This document shows, one piece after another, positions 18,865-27,676 of a stretch of DNA of 64,000 nucleotides. Origin of the DNA: Thalassotalea sp. PS06 (GTDB lineage: Bacteria; Pseudomonadota; Gammaproteobacteria; Enterobacterales; Alteromonadaceae); NCBI RefSeq assembly GCF_007197775.1, contig NZ_CP041638.1:930001-994000 (forward strand), written 5' to 3'. The position numbers and the translations under genes were made by a program. The notes beneath the pieces were generated by a model that made no database searches, was not told the origin of the DNA, and saw only the letters and a list, made by a program, of their open reading frames with translations. Within the stretch, counting starts at the first letter, position 1; each line of letters opens with the position of its first letter.

Positions 18865-19338
18865 ATGGCACAGCCTCCTAAGGTTCTCGATGTATACAAC
18901 AAGTGGACTAAGTTCTCATTTGGCAAGCGATTGTTTTCCTGGTTTTTCGCCCAGTGGGCACCGTATTTTAAAACCATTAAGCCGTTGGTGTTGGATTTAG
19001 AACCGGGTAAATGTGAAGTTCTGATCAAGAAAAAGAAAGCGGTGCAAAACCATATTGGTACCGTCCATGTCATTGCTATTTGCAATGGTCTGGAAATGGC
19101 GATGGGTGCTTGTGCTGAGGCGACCATTCCAAACCATTTACGTTGGATCCCAAAAGGTATGACCTTAGATTATACCGCCAAAGCGGGCAGTGATATCCGT
19201 TGTGTTGCAGATTGTCGAGATATGACCTGGGAAGAAGGGGATTTTCTGATGCCGGTTACTGCATATGATGAAAATGATGTGGTTGTTGTTCAAGGCCATA
19301 TCAAACTATGGGTAAGCCTGAAACCTGCCAAAAAGTAA
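18865..19338 (+). CDS. DUF4442-like hotdog-fold protein
   Basis: This 157-aa soluble protein resembles DUF4442 hotdog proteins related to acyl-CoA thioesterases. It shows the family-like stretch GTVHVIAICNGLEMAMG followed by HLRWIPKGMTLDYTAKA. Acyl-CoA hydrolysis is plausible but not shown. It lies between ssrA and smpB and is transcribed convergently with smpB, sharing the terminator at 19358-19386. The start is the ATG at 18865, after AAGGGTG. Confidence 0.75.
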   Translation: MAQPPKVLDVYNKWTKFSFGKRLFSWFFAQWAPYFKTIKPLVLDLEPGKCEVLIKKKKAVQNHIGTVHVIAICNGLEMAMGACAEATIPNHLRWIPKGMTLDYTAKAGSDIRCVADCRDMTWEEGDFLMPVTAYDENDVVVVQGHIKLWVSLKPAKK

Positions 19339-19357
19339 AACCCAAGGGTGACGAAAT

Positions 19358-19386
19358 AAAAAAGCTCCGGATATCGGAGCTTTTTT
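19358..19386. terminator. Bidirectional terminator between the hotdog gene and smpB
   Basis: AAAAAAGCTCCG and CGGAGCTTTTTT form a perfect stem around GATAT, with T runs on both strands. It sits between two convergent genes. Confidence 0.92.
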
Positions 19387-19414
19387 ATGAGTAACTATTA
19401 TTTCCTGATAAAGC

Positions 19415-19897
19415 TTACTGTAAGTTTTTCTTCATCAGGCGACCCTGATCAACTTTCCACTCGCGCTCTTTAATATCAGCTCGCTTATCATGAGTCTTCT
19501 TACCTTTACCCAGATAAAACTCCAGTTTTACCCAACACTTCTTCCAGTACATTGCGGTTGCAATTAACGAGTAACCATCGCGCTCGACGCTACCGGTTAG
19601 CCGGTCTAATTCACGGCGGTTCAATAATAGTTTACGGCTGCGGGTTGGATCGCACACCACATGAGATGATGCGGCATTGAGAGGCAGTATCTCGGCACCT
19701 ACCAGATACGCTTCGCCATCTTTCATCATGACGTAGCAATCGGAGATATTGACTTTGCCGCTGCGAATGCTCTTGATTTCCCAGCCTTGCAGACTCATAC
19801 CAGCTTCAAATTTGTCGGTAAGGGTATAGTTGTGCCTTGCCTTTTTGTTTAAAGCGATAGTGTTGCTATTTGATTGTTTCGATTTTTTCTTTCCCAT
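19415..19897 (-). CDS. smpB: SsrA-binding protein SmpB
   Basis: SmpB binds the tRNA-like domain of tmRNA and delivers it to stalled ribosomes. The 160-aa sequence has the hallmark [22 protein letters not shown] and VGAEI, with the basic C-terminal tail [18 protein letters not shown] that enters the decoding centre. It lies near ssrA and next to ratA, the usual gammaproteobacterial arrangement. The ATG start at 19897 gives a normal-length protein. Confidence 0.97.
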   Translation of the reverse strand: MGKKKSKQSNSNTIALNKKARHNYTLTDKFEAGMSLQGWEIKSIRSGKVNISDCYVMMKDGEAYLVGAEILPLNAASSHVVCDPTRSRKLLLNRRELDRLTGSVERDGYSLIATAMYWKKCWVKLEFYLGKGKKTHDKRADIKEREWKVDQGRLMKKNLQ

Positions 19898-20059
19898 AAC
19901 GGCGGATATTATACGTAAACAAATATTGAATGATACTCAAAATCCCGATTTTTCATGGTTAATTCTTCAGGCTCAGGTACCATTTTTCAGGCAATTGATT
20001 TTTAATGAGGTTTAATCAAGGCTTTGTTATCATAGCGCAATATTTTTTTAGGGGGTTGA

Positions 20060-20491
20060 ATGCCTGCAATTAATCGAAGTGCGCTGGTAATGTATAGTGC
20101 CGCGGATATGTTTAAGTTGATTAACGATATCCCGTCCTATCCACAATTTTTACCCGGTTGTAAAGACGCTAAGGTATTGGCGGAAGAAGGCAATAGCATG
20201 ACCGCATCTTTGTTGGTCTCCAAAGCTGGTGTCGAAAAGTGGTTCACAACTAAAAATGATCTTGTCGTTAATGAGCGGGTGAGTATGAGCTTGCTCGATG
20301 GGCCATTCAAACAATTAACCGGCGACTGGATCATCACGCCGTTAAGTGACACGGCCTGTAAAGTGTCATTGCAGTTAGAATATGAATTTTCCAGTAAACT
20401 TATCGAATTAGCGATAGGCAAAGTATTTAATACGCTCACCAATAATATGGTTAATGCATTTACACAACGCGCGAAAGAGGTTTATTCGTAA
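20060..20491 (+). CDS. ratA: RatA/COQ10-like START-domain protein
   Basis: This 143-aa protein begins [18 protein letters not shown] and contains [18 protein letters not shown], which matches the RatA/YfjG family (polyketide-cyclase/START fold). E. coli RatA was described as a toxin that blocks 70S assembly, while the related COQ10 proteins bind ubiquinone; the role here could be either. A GGGGG stretch precedes the ATG. It is divergent from smpB and immediately followed by the rnfH gene with a 2-base gap, so the two form an operon. Confidence 0.92.
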   Translation: MPAINRSALVMYSAADMFKLINDIPSYPQFLPGCKDAKVLAEEGNSMTASLLVSKAGVEKWFTTKNDLVVNERVSMSLLDGPFKQLTGDWIITPLSDTACKVSLQLEYEFSSKLIELAIGKVFNTLTNNMVNAFTQRAKEVYS

Positions 20492-20493
20492 TT

Positions 20494-20844
20494 ATGAGTG
20501 TTGAACAATTATTAATTGAAGTTGTGTATGCCTTACCGGATAAACAGACCCTGCTTTCATTGCATGTGGATGAAAACTCCAGCATAGAGCAGGCAATTAA
20601 GTGTTCAGGTATTTTGGAACAGTATCCACAAATTGATCTGCAAAAGAATAAGGTAGGGGTTTGGAACAAGGCGGCTAAATTGACCGATATTCTCGAAGAT
20701 GGTGACCGTATTGAAATTTATCGCCCACTCATTGCCGATCCGAAAGAGGTTCGCAAACGCCGAGCTGAAAAGGCCAAGGAAGAAGGTCGTGCCGACAAGG
20801 TGACCGGTGGCAGAGTTAATCCGCTGCGCGGCGGAAAGTCTTAA
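20494..20844 (+). CDS. rnfH: RnfH-family (RatB) ubiquitin-like fold protein
   Basis: This 116-aa protein has the RnfH/RatB beta-grasp pattern: VEVVYALP-like [18 protein letters not shown], central [26 protein letters not shown], and a basic C-terminus ([15 protein letters not shown]). Its function is uncertain. It is nearly always paired with ratA, as here. A hairpin follows at 20850-20878. The gene usually next on the opposite strand, bamE, is absent from this position. Confidence 0.92.
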   Translation: MSVEQLLIEVVYALPDKQTLLSLHVDENSSIEQAIKCSGILEQYPQIDLQKNKVGVWNKAAKLTDILEDGDRIEIYRPLIADPKEVRKRRAEKAKEEGRADKVTGGRVNPLRGGKS

Positions 20845-20849
20845 GAGAG

Positions 20850-20892
20850 GCGCATCTTCACATTGAGCGAAGATGTGCAGCTGAATTTTTCT
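20850..20892 (+). terminator. Probable terminator after rnfH
   Basis: GCGCATCTTC and GAAGATGTGC pair with one G-T, around a 9-base loop. A T-rich stretch follows at 20886-20891. Confidence 0.6.
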
Positions 20893-20909
20893 AAGTTTTT
20901 GGGTAGTGT

Positions 20910-21293
20910 TTAGAAAGAGAAAAGTTTGGCCAGTTTCGAAGACTGACACTGTTCATCGTCTTCGTGAGATTTACCGTTGAATGTTTCCTCAACCAGAGCA
21001 AAAAAGTATTGCACCCGATCCTGGGCTTTCATTGCCGTTTCAAAAAAACTGTTAGGCTTGCTCGCACTTTGGCTAACGACGCGGTAGCTTGGCACTTCAA
21101 TTAATTGTACCAATGGCTTATTAATCAAGGCATCGTAAGCAGTGAAATGGTTACCAGTTACTGTGGTGATGTTTACGTGCATGTCTTTGGTAAAATGCAC
21201 TTTCGAATCTTCAACACCGAACACCGATGTTGAAACAGAAAACGTTAGCAAGGATGCTAACGTTAACGAGATCGCGTTTTGTGTCCTTTTCAT
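20910..21293 (-). CDS. Secreted protein of unknown function
   Basis: This 127-aa protein has a clear signal peptide (LTLASLLTFSVSTSVFG). The short mature part contains ITTVTGNHFTAYDALINKP and a single Cys near the C-terminus. I recognise no family. A strong GAGGGGGA ribosome-binding site precedes the ATG at 21293. It converges on rnfH. It stands alone and its position where bamE is often found is the only context available. Confidence 0.65.
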   Translation of the reverse strand: MKRTQNAISLTLASLLTFSVSTSVFGVEDSKVHFTKDMHVNITTVTGNHFTAYDALINKPLVQLIEVPSYRVVSQSASKPNSFFETAMKAQDRVQYFFALVEETFNGKSHEDDEQCQSSKLAKLFSF

Positions 21294-21773
21294 GCTTCCC
21301 CCTCGTTGGAAGTCTTGCCGTAAGTTAACAACGCTATTAGCTGTTTGACTGCCCTTTCCTGTACTACTGAACTTGTTCCAGTTGATCTTATTGTCATATA
21401 GCTAATTCGCCATAATAAGGTATGAAATAATTTCAGAGAATACCAATCGTATAAGGTGAACCCACTTTATCGCAGGTTAAACGACATAATAGGTTACAAA
21501 TTGCTGCTTGAAAGTTGATAGCCTCTAAAATCCTGACGCTATTTTATGGCGCTTGAGTAGTCAGTGCAAATGAAACTTTTATGATGATTCCTCTATTTTC
21601 AAAGAAGTTTTTGTAGGAATTTTTTACACCTTGCTTGATGCTGCTTCTCGAATCATCTAACTCCCTTTGTTTATCTACCTGTTTTTTCGTAGGAAATACG
21701 AAAGATTTCATAAATGGCGTGAAGATTGCAGTTCCCTGCCTGCACTTCATTTGTATTGCGGAGGTTTTATTAA
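21294..21773. other. 480-base gap upstream of the first PEP-CTERM gene
   Basis: I see no supportable gene. It contains the promoters of two divergent genes and a lone ATACCAATC motif near 21444, which has no matching second end. Confidence 0.4.
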
Positions 21774-22433
21774 ATGAAACTGCTTAATTTGGTAAAAGTT
21801 GTAACATTGGCAAGTGTGCTGTCCTTCAGCTCCGTTGCTAATGCAGCATTGGTCAAGTTGTTGGACTTTGGTGAATTGGCTGATGTTATCGGTGAAGGTA
21901 ATGTTCCAAATCCATTCACGTTTGAAGATTTACTTGGTATTAGTGGGTTTGACGTAACCATTACCGCGACAAAAGATGGTTCTGGTGAAGGTGTATTCCA
22001 TTATCTGGATAAAGGCTCCGGTTTAGGGGTTTGTCCATTTGAGGAAGGTTGTGCGAAAGATCCGGAAGACAATGCAAACGTAGGTGAAGGCTTTATCTTT
22101 GAGTTTATGCTCGATGGTGTTGCTTTGGGTGTCGAAGACTTCTCAATTCTGGTTGTTGGCCATGAAAACGAAGGCGGCATTATGGAAGGCACTATGGTTA
22201 TGATGAGTGACGGTATGACGTTCTCACCAACCAATGATATGCCTGTCTATACCTACGCTGAAGGTGGAGATACGTTCTCGTTTGAAGTATCAACCGGGGA
22301 AATTTATCTCGGCTCTATTTGGATTGACGATGGTAGCTTGCCACCGCAAGGCATTCCAGAGCCAGCTAACCTTGCATTAATGGCGTTAGGCTTACTAGGA
22401 CTTGTGGCATCACGTCGTAAGCTTCTTCGCTAA
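21774..22433 (+). CDS. PEP-CTERM sorting domain protein, copy 1
   Basis: This secreted 219-aa protein has an N-terminal signal peptide ending VANA. Its beta-rich body includes VGEGFIFEFMLDGVALG and GHENEGGIMEGT. It ends in a PEP-CTERM signal: GIPEPANLALM, a hydrophobic helix and a basic SRRKLLR tail. PEP-CTERM proteins are processed by an exosortase, usually in organisms making an extracellular polysaccharide; no exosortase is in this window. Cys residues flank GVCPFEEGC and could form a disulfide. It is a clear paralogue of the gene at 23186. A GCGGAGG ribosome-binding site precedes the ATG. The function is unknown, perhaps an extracellular matrix component. Confidence 0.88.
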   Translation: MKLLNLVKVVTLASVLSFSSVANAALVKLLDFGELADVIGEGNVPNPFTFEDLLGISGFDVTITATKDGSGEGVFHYLDKGSGLGVCPFEEGCAKDPEDNANVGEGFIFEFMLDGVALGVEDFSILVVGHENEGGIMEGTMVMMSDGMTFSPTNDMPVYTYAEGGDTFSFEVSTGEIYLGSIWIDDGSLPPQGIPEPANLALMALGLLGLVASRRKLLR

Positions 22434-22453
22434 TTATTGAGCTGTGCTCAATG

Positions 22454-22487
22454 TTAAAAAAGTCAGCATTTATGCTGACTTTTTTTT
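22454..22487 (+). terminator. Terminator after PEP-CTERM copy 1
   Basis: AAAAAAGTCAGCAT and ATGCTGACTTTTTT form a perfect stem followed by a long T run, about 20 bases after the stop codon. Confidence 0.92.
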
Positions 22488-22505
22488 GCACATGGATGTG
22501 CTTGG

Positions 22506-22925
22506 TCGAAATATTGTCATCCATGATATTTCGACATTCAGTAAGTCCCTTTACATCGTCGAAATATTGTCATCCATGATATTTCGACATTCAGTAAGTC
22601 CCTTTACATCGTCGAAATATTGTCATCCATGATATTTCGACATTCAGTAAGTCCCTTTACATCGTCGAAATATTGTCATCCATGATATTTCGACATTCAG
22701 TAAGTCCCTTTACATCGTCGAAATATTGTCATCCATGATATTTCGACATTCAGTAAGTCCCTTTACATCGTCGAAATATTGTCATCCCTGATATTTCGAC
22801 ATTCAGTAAGTCCATTTACTTCGTCGAAATATTGCCATCCATGATATTTCGACATTCAATACGTCCTTGTATCTTGTCGATATATTGTCATCCCTGATAT
22901 ATCGAAATATCGTAAATCCCTTTAC
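22506..22925. repeat. Tandem array of eight 53-bp hairpin units
   Basis: Units begin at 22506, 22559, 22612, 22665, 22718, 22771, 22824 and 22877, exactly 53 bp apart. Each carries the inverted repeat TCGAAATAT ... ATATTTCGA around an 11-base centre (TGTCATCCATG), then a 24-base linker (ATTCAGTAAGTCCCTTTACA and four more bases). The first five units are essentially identical. Units 6-8 diverge. Unit 8 changes both arms together, to TCGATATAT and ATATATCGA, so the hairpin is kept. There is no coding potential and there are no variable spacers. Confidence 0.93.
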
Positions 22926-23185
22926 TAATCCTCCGGTACAGGCGTTGTTACTTACAAAAACGTCGGCAAAGCTGCTAAGTCATCTCAATTTTGAAAGAGA
23001 TATCGACTTTATGCGTATCTCTCAATGTCGCTATTTTTTACACCGTCTGCTGTGTCTCGGCCCATTAAAATCAATGGGTTTAGCTATGTTTATGAAATCA
23101 ATAGTAAAATAAAAAAAGTGTCAGGTTGGCCTGTTACTTGCTCCTTCTACATCGGATTTCATTCGACGTTTGGAGGTAATTTTTA

Positions 23186-23833
23186 ATGAAAATCCTGAAT
23201 GTGTTAAAAGCCACTGCTTTAGCGGCGATATTATCAATTAGCGGCGCAGCCAACGCTGAACTCGTTAAGTTAATTGATTTTACCGACCTTGCTAATGAAC
23301 TTGGGGATACTGTTATCCCTGATAACCCCGCAACGTTTGATCTAAGCGCTTTTGCCGAAGGTCTAACCGTAACCATTACTGCAACTCCTGAAGAAAACTA
23401 TCACTACCTAGATGAAGGCGCAGGCCTTGGTATTTGTGACACCCTAGAAGGTTGTGTCGCCGATCCAAGCGATAACGCTAACGTTGGTGAAGGTTTCATC
23501 TTTGAATTTGCATTAGACGGTGTTGCTTTCCTTCCAGAAGGCTTCTCAATTTTGGTCATTGGCCATGATTTTGAAGGCGGCATTATGGAAGGAACCGTGG
23601 TTTCAATGAGTGATGGTGGTGAGTTTATGCCAACCAATGATTCGCCAGTTTATACCTGGAGTGAACCAAGTGAATCATTCTCTTTAGTGGTTACTGCGGG
23701 TGAGATTTATCTGTCTTCTATCTGGTTTGATGATGGCAGCTTACCACCTCAGGGTATCCCAGAGCCAACTAACATTTTATTGATGTCTTTGGCATTAATT
23801 GGCTTAGTTGTGTCTCGCAAAAAATTTAAGTAA
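23186..23833 (+). CDS. PEP-CTERM sorting domain protein, copy 2
   Basis: This 215-aa secreted protein is paralogous to the product at 21774. It has a signal peptide ending AANA and shared blocks DNANVGEGFIFEF, GFSILVIGHDFEGGIMEGT, and EIYLSSIWFDDGSLPPQG. The tail is the PEP-CTERM signal GIPEPTNILLM, a hydrophobic helix and SRKKFK. The Cys pair around GICDTLEGC is also kept. A TTGGAGG ribosome-binding site precedes the ATG. The two copies probably arose by local duplication, with the 53-bp hairpin array now between them. Confidence 0.88.
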   Translation: MKILNVLKATALAAILSISGAANAELVKLIDFTDLANELGDTVIPDNPATFDLSAFAEGLTVTITATPEENYHYLDEGAGLGICDTLEGCVADPSDNANVGEGFIFEFALDGVAFLPEGFSILVIGHDFEGGIMEGTVVSMSDGGEFMPTNDSPVYTWSEPSESFSLVVTAGEIYLSSIWFDDGSLPPQGIPEPTNILLMSLALIGLVVSRKKFK

Positions 23834-23956
23834 GAGTCTTTAAAAGGAATACCATTTTAGGTTGTAGTCAATTTACATTGACACCCAAACACCTCTTGAA
23901 AAGAGAATGAAAGCACCTTGCAGGATTGGTATTGTTTTTGATGATTGTGAAAGGTT

Positions 23957-23986
23957 AAAAAAGCGAAGCATTAGCTTCGCTTTTTT
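23957..23986. terminator. Bidirectional terminator between PEP-CTERM copy 2 and sapF
   Basis: AAAAAAGCGAAGC and GCTTCGCTTTTTT form a perfect stem around ATTA, with T runs both ways. It lies between convergent genes. Confidence 0.92.
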
Positions 23987-23996
23987 GTTGGTTGGT

Positions 23997-24776
23997 CTAC
24001 ACAGCGGGGCGCTTTCTCTGGCTCATGATCAGCTTTTTCGTGTATTTGTCACGTGGGTTTTTTAAAACTTGCTCGGTTGCACCGGATTCAACCACTTCGC
24101 CATCTCGTAACACAATGATTTTATCGCTCAAGTGTTCGACGATATCCAAATCGTGCGAAATCAGCAGATAGGCCAGTCCCATCTGTTCCTGCAAATCGAG
24201 CAGCAAATTCATCATCTGCGCCCTTAGGGAAAGATCTAAGGCGGCAAGTGCCTCATCGAGTATTACCAGCTGTGGCTCAAGAATTATGGCTCTGGCAAGG
24301 GAGATTCGTTGCTTTTGACCACCTGAGAACATGTGCGGGTAGAAATGCATATGATCGGCAAGCATTCCAACTTTTTGCAAAGTCTGGCGAATATGTAATG
24401 TTCGCTCCTGAGGATCCATGCGGGTATTTAACAACAAAGGTTCTTCCAGTTGCTGTTTGATGGTCAGGCTGGGGTTTAAGGTATTGCCAGCATCCTGAAA
24501 TATCATTCTTACATGCTGACAACGTTGCTTAAAATTACCGGTTTGTAAATGTTGGCCATTTAAGGTGATTTCGCCGGTTGTGGGGCGGGCAGCACCGACC
24601 AAAAGTTTGGCCAATACCGATTTTCCTGAGGCTATACCGCCGATAACCGCGAGTGTTTCTTTCGCTTCAAGCTTAAAGGACAACGGCTTTAAAACCGTAT
24701 TCCACTCTTTTTTCCACCAGGTTGTATTTACCTTGTAGCGTTTACTAAGGTTGTTAACTTCAATCAGGCTTGGCAT
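23997..24776 (-). CDS. sapF: Peptide ABC transporter ATP-binding protein SapF
   Basis: One of two ATPases of the Sap peptide importer. The 259-aa protein has Walker A GGIASGKS, the ABC signature FSGGQKQRISLARA and Walker B LVILDEALAALDLS, with the H-loop in LLISHD. In enteric bacteria Sap proteins are linked to antimicrobial-peptide resistance, and SapD and SapF also to K+ uptake; the substrate here is not shown. The start codon shares one base with the sapD stop, so translation is coupled. It is the last gene of sapABCDF. Confidence 0.92.
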   Translation of the reverse strand: MPSLIEVNNLSKRYKVNTTWWKKEWNTVLKPLSFKLEAKETLAVIGGIASGKSVLAKLLVGAARPTTGEITLNGQHLQTGNFKQRCQHVRMIFQDAGNTLNPSLTIKQQLEEPLLLNTRMDPQERTLHIRQTLQKVGMLADHMHFYPHMFSGGQKQRISLARAIILEPQLVILDEALAALDLSLRAQMMNLLLDLQEQMGLAYLLISHDLDIVEHLSDKIIVLRDGEVVESGATEQVLKNPRDKYTKKLIMSQRKRPAV

Positions 24777-25765
24777 TAATAATCATCCTTGTGAGAAAAA
24801 TGGCAACTAACCTGGTGACCATGAAAAGAACGAATCTGCGGTGCCGTTACACACTTTTTTCGGGCATTTGGGCATCTTGGCCCCAAGCGACAGCCAATCG
24901 GTAAGTGCTGTAATACCGGGATTGATCCCGGCAATGTTTCCAGATGCGCCTTTTTTTGCCACTGCAATTGCGGTTTTGGCGTACTGGCGATCAATGCCTT
25001 GGTATATGGATGGAATGGCGTTCTGAAAATCTGTGATGTTGTGCCGGCTTCTACAAACTGTCCCGAATACATCACCGTCAGATAGTCTGTCCAGTGACTG
25101 ATTTTATCCAGCTCATGACTAATTAGCAGAACCGACATGTTTTTTAGCTGGTTTAAGCTTGCTAACAAGCGAAATATTTGCGCTTGATTCGCCGATTCCA
25201 TAGATGCTGTTGGTTCATCGGCAATAAGCAGTTTTGGCTGGCGTGCTAGTGCCATTGCGATCATTACCCGCTGACAAAGGGTGGTCGTAAGTTGGTGAGG
25301 ATAGGATTTTGCAACCAGCGTGTGTTTTTTAATGCCGACCTTGTGTAACAACTTGATGGCTGCGATTCGGCGTTGCTGCGCTTTTTGCCAGAAATACCCT
25401 GAAAGTTGCTTACTATCTATTGCTTCTTCAATTTGTTCGCCAATGGTGTTGGTAGGATCCAGACAACTCATTGGTTCCTGGAAAATTATTGCGATATCAC
25501 GGGTGATAATTTTCTTGCGCTCTTCGAGGCTGAGCCTCAATAAATCGGTCCCCTGCCAGTGAAAACGATCCGCTTCTACTTTCCATTTGTCATCTAATAC
25601 CCCCATGATCGCCTTAGCCAAGAGGGATTTACCGCTGCCGGATTCGCCAACCAAACCTCTGAACTCACCTTCTTTTAGTGACAAACTGACCCGGTCTACC
25701 GCCTGAATCGGTTCGGCGACATTCTGTAGGGTGATACTTAGGTTTTTAATGTCCAGTAAGTTCAT
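24776..25765 (-). CDS. sapD: Peptide ABC transporter ATP-binding protein SapD
   Basis: The second ATPase of the Sap importer, 329 aa. Walker A is GESGSGKS and Walker B LLIADEPTASME. The ABC signature is degenerate (LTTTLCQRVMIAMALA where LSGGQ is expected), which is also a feature of SapD in other gammaproteobacteria. The C-terminal oligopeptide-transporter motif with four Cys (CRLGPRCPNARKKC and a later Cys) is present. Its ends touch sapC and sapF by one base each. Confidence 0.92.
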   Translation of the reverse strand: MNLLDIKNLSITLQNVAEPIQAVDRVSLSLKEGEFRGLVGESGSGKSLLAKAIMGVLDDKWKVEADRFHWQGTDLLRLSLEERKKIITRDIAIIFQEPMSCLDPTNTIGEQIEEAIDSKQLSGYFWQKAQQRRIAAIKLLHKVGIKKHTLVAKSYPHQLTTTLCQRVMIAMALARQPKLLIADEPTASMESANQAQIFRLLASLNQLKNMSVLLISHELDKISHWTDYLTVMYSGQFVEAGTTSQIFRTPFHPYTKALIASTPKPQLQWQKKAHLETLPGSIPVLQHLPIGCRLGPRCPNARKKCVTAPQIRSFHGHQVSCHFSHKDDY

Positions 25766-26658
25766 TAGTTCTCTTTTTGCAGCTTTAATGAATGGCGCAA
25801 TCCTTCACCAACCAAGTTGGTTACGACTACCGCGATTAAAATTGCCAGCCCCGGTAAATAGGTGGTCCAGGGAGCGGTATAAAATCGATCCAGGCTATTG
25901 GCTAGCATCGAGCCCCATTCAGGCAATGCAACAGGAGCACCAAGCCCTAAAAAGCCTAGCGCGGCAATATCGAGAATGGCTGCTGATTGGGCGAGTGTCG
26001 CCTGAATAATAATTTTGTCAATAATATTCGGGTATATGGATGTGACTAATACCCTCAGCTCTGATGCACCATCCAAAATGGGGATTAGTACATAGCCTTT
26101 TTGCTGTTCTTCCTTGATCGCATTGCGGGTAATGTGAATAAATTGCGGAATTAACACCAGTCCAATTGCCCAGAGCACGTTGGTTAATCCAGGCCCAAGA
26201 ATGGCGACGATAATAATTGCCAGCAGTAATGATGGCATGGATAACACAACATCAAGAAAATGAGTAAGAAGGCTCGCTTTGAGACCACGGGTTAGGGCGG
26301 ATATGGAACCAATAACCACCCCAATTACCAAAGCCAGAATAACGACGATGATACTCAATCCGAAGGTTAGCGCGGTACCTTGCACCAGGCGAGACAACAT
26401 GTCACGTCCCAAATCATCGGTGCCAAGCAAATAACTGATATCGCCATTTTCATTCCAGGCCGGTGGCATTAACAGCATATCGAGATTGTTTTCCATCGCT
26501 GAATGCGGGGTAATAAAGGTGCCGAATATTGCTAACAATACTAACAGCACATAGCACCCTAAAGCCCAAATAGCTACGGGCGTAGATTTAAAGGTCAGCC
26601 AGAGTTGCTTGATTGGCGACGGAAACTCTTCTTCGAGATAAATCTTATCGCGTGCCAT
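25765..26658 (-). CDS. sapC: Peptide ABC transporter permease SapC
   Basis: A 297-aa inner-membrane permease with an N-terminal OppC-type segment, about six membrane helices and the DppC-like motif LGTDDLGRDMLSRLVQG. The EAA-loop region is near ILDGASELRVLVTSIYPNI. It overlaps sapB by 14 bases and shares one base with sapD. With SapB it would form the translocation pore. Confidence 0.92.
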   Translation of the reverse strand: MARDKIYLEEEFPSPIKQLWLTFKSTPVAIWALGCYVLLVLLAIFGTFITPHSAMENNLDMLLMPPAWNENGDISYLLGTDDLGRDMLSRLVQGTALTFGLSIIVVILALVIGVVIGSISALTRGLKASLLTHFLDVVLSMPSLLLAIIIVAILGPGLTNVLWAIGLVLIPQFIHITRNAIKEEQQKGYVLIPILDGASELRVLVTSIYPNIIDKIIIQATLAQSAAILDIAALGFLGLGAPVALPEWGSMLANSLDRFYTAPWTTYLPGLAILIAVVVTNLVGEGLRHSLKLQKEN

Positions 26659-27676
26659 GGCGGGTATACCTTTCTACTGGATTTAAGCCGGCATAAATAA
26701 AGTCGGCAAGGATATTGATAAAGAAAGTGAAACTGGCGAGCGCGATTAAGCCTCCCTGGATAGCGGTATAATCCCGCTGGAAAATACTGTCGATTAACCA
26801 ACTGCCAGCCCCTTGCCAGTCAAAAATAACCTCGGCAATCATCGCTAATGTCATTAAGTTAGCGAACTGTAATCCCATATCACGAATAATTTTTACTAAG
26901 GCATTACGAATTCCGTGATGATAAATGATTTTTGTGGTGGATAAGCCTTTGGCTTTTGCCGCTTTGATGTAATTTGAATCCAATACCTCCAGCATTGAGG
27001 TACGCGACAGGCGAATAAAGATGGTCATGGGAGCTACCGCAACGGCGATGGCTGGCAGCACCAGGTGTTGCAGGGCATCTGAAAATGCCTGCCAGCGATA
27101 CGGGGAATCGCTGATTAGGATATCGATAATTTTAAAGCCGGTAACCTGTTCAATTTCAAATAGCAGATTGAGTTGGCCTGATGATGGAAACCAGGGCAGG
27201 ATAATCGAAAATACCAGAATTAGGATCAGAGACAGCCAGAATACCGGTAGTGAATAACCGACCATCGCCAGAACCAGAATGCTTTTGTCCGCAAGTTTAT
27301 TATGGAAAATAGCGGCGATAAACCCTAGCGGTATACCGAACAACATGGCCAGAAACAATGCCGCCAGGCTCAGTTCAATGGTGGCGGGTAAATAGGTAAC
27401 TAGTTCCGAGCTAATCGGGTTTTGGGTGGACATGGAAACGCCCAGATTTCCGTTGAACAGCTCTCTTAAGTACGCAAGGTACTGAAAGAATACCGATTGG
27501 TCCATGCGATAAACCTGCTCATATTCCGCAAGTTGTGCTTCGTTGGCATTGACCAGACCGGTGATGTTAACGATCGGCGAACCCGGGAAGAAGTAGTTCA
27601 GGCTAAAGGCTACCAGGGTTAGCATTAGCAACGTAAAAAACAGCAGGTTGAGGCGGCGCAGGGCAAAATTCATCAT
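26645..27676 (-). CDS. sapB: Peptide ABC transporter permease SapB
   Basis: A 343-aa inner-membrane permease of the DppB/OppB class, with an N-terminal helix, a periplasmic region and five further helices. The permease motif area reads YIKAAKAKGLSTTKIIYHHGIRNAL, the expected EAA loop. It overlaps sapA by 4 bases and sapC by 14 bases, so the operon is tightly coupled. Confidence 0.92.
   Translation of the reverse strand: MMNFALRRLNLLFFTLLMLTLVAFSLNYFFPGSPIVNITGLVNANEAQLAEYEQVYRMDQSVFFQYLAYLRELFNGNLGVSMSTQNPISSELVTYLPATIELSLAALFLAMLFGIPLGFIAAIFHNKLADKSILVLAMVGYSLPVFWLSLILILVFSIILPWFPSSGQLNLLFEIEQVTGFKIIDILISDSPYRWQAFSDALQHLVLPAIAVAVAPMTIFIRLSRTSMLEVLDSNYIKAAKAKGLSTTKIIYHHGIRNALVKIIRDMGLQFANLMTLAMIAEVIFDWQGAGSWLIDSIFQRDYTAIQGGLIALASFTFFINILADFIYAGLNPVERYTRHGTR

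Noticed and set aside
21544..21750. A minus-strand ORF upstream of PEP-CTERM copy 1
   Set aside because: Low-complexity basic sequence with no ribosome-binding site or family.
22444..22632. An ORF running into the 53-bp array
   Set aside because: It consists mostly of repeat sequence and overlaps the terminator of the PEP-CTERM gene.
22506..22925. The 53-bp array as a CRISPR
   Set aside because: All of each unit repeats, including what would be the spacer. There are no variable spacers and no cas genes nearby.
22867..23112. An 81-codon ORF between the array and PEP-CTERM copy 2
   Set aside because: It starts inside the array, has no ribosome-binding site and no recognisable sequence.
23846..23932. 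Another copy of the ATACCAATC repeat element between PEP-CTERM copy 2 and sapF
   Set aside because: Only a GGATTGGTAT motif fits; the left end is too different to support a full element.
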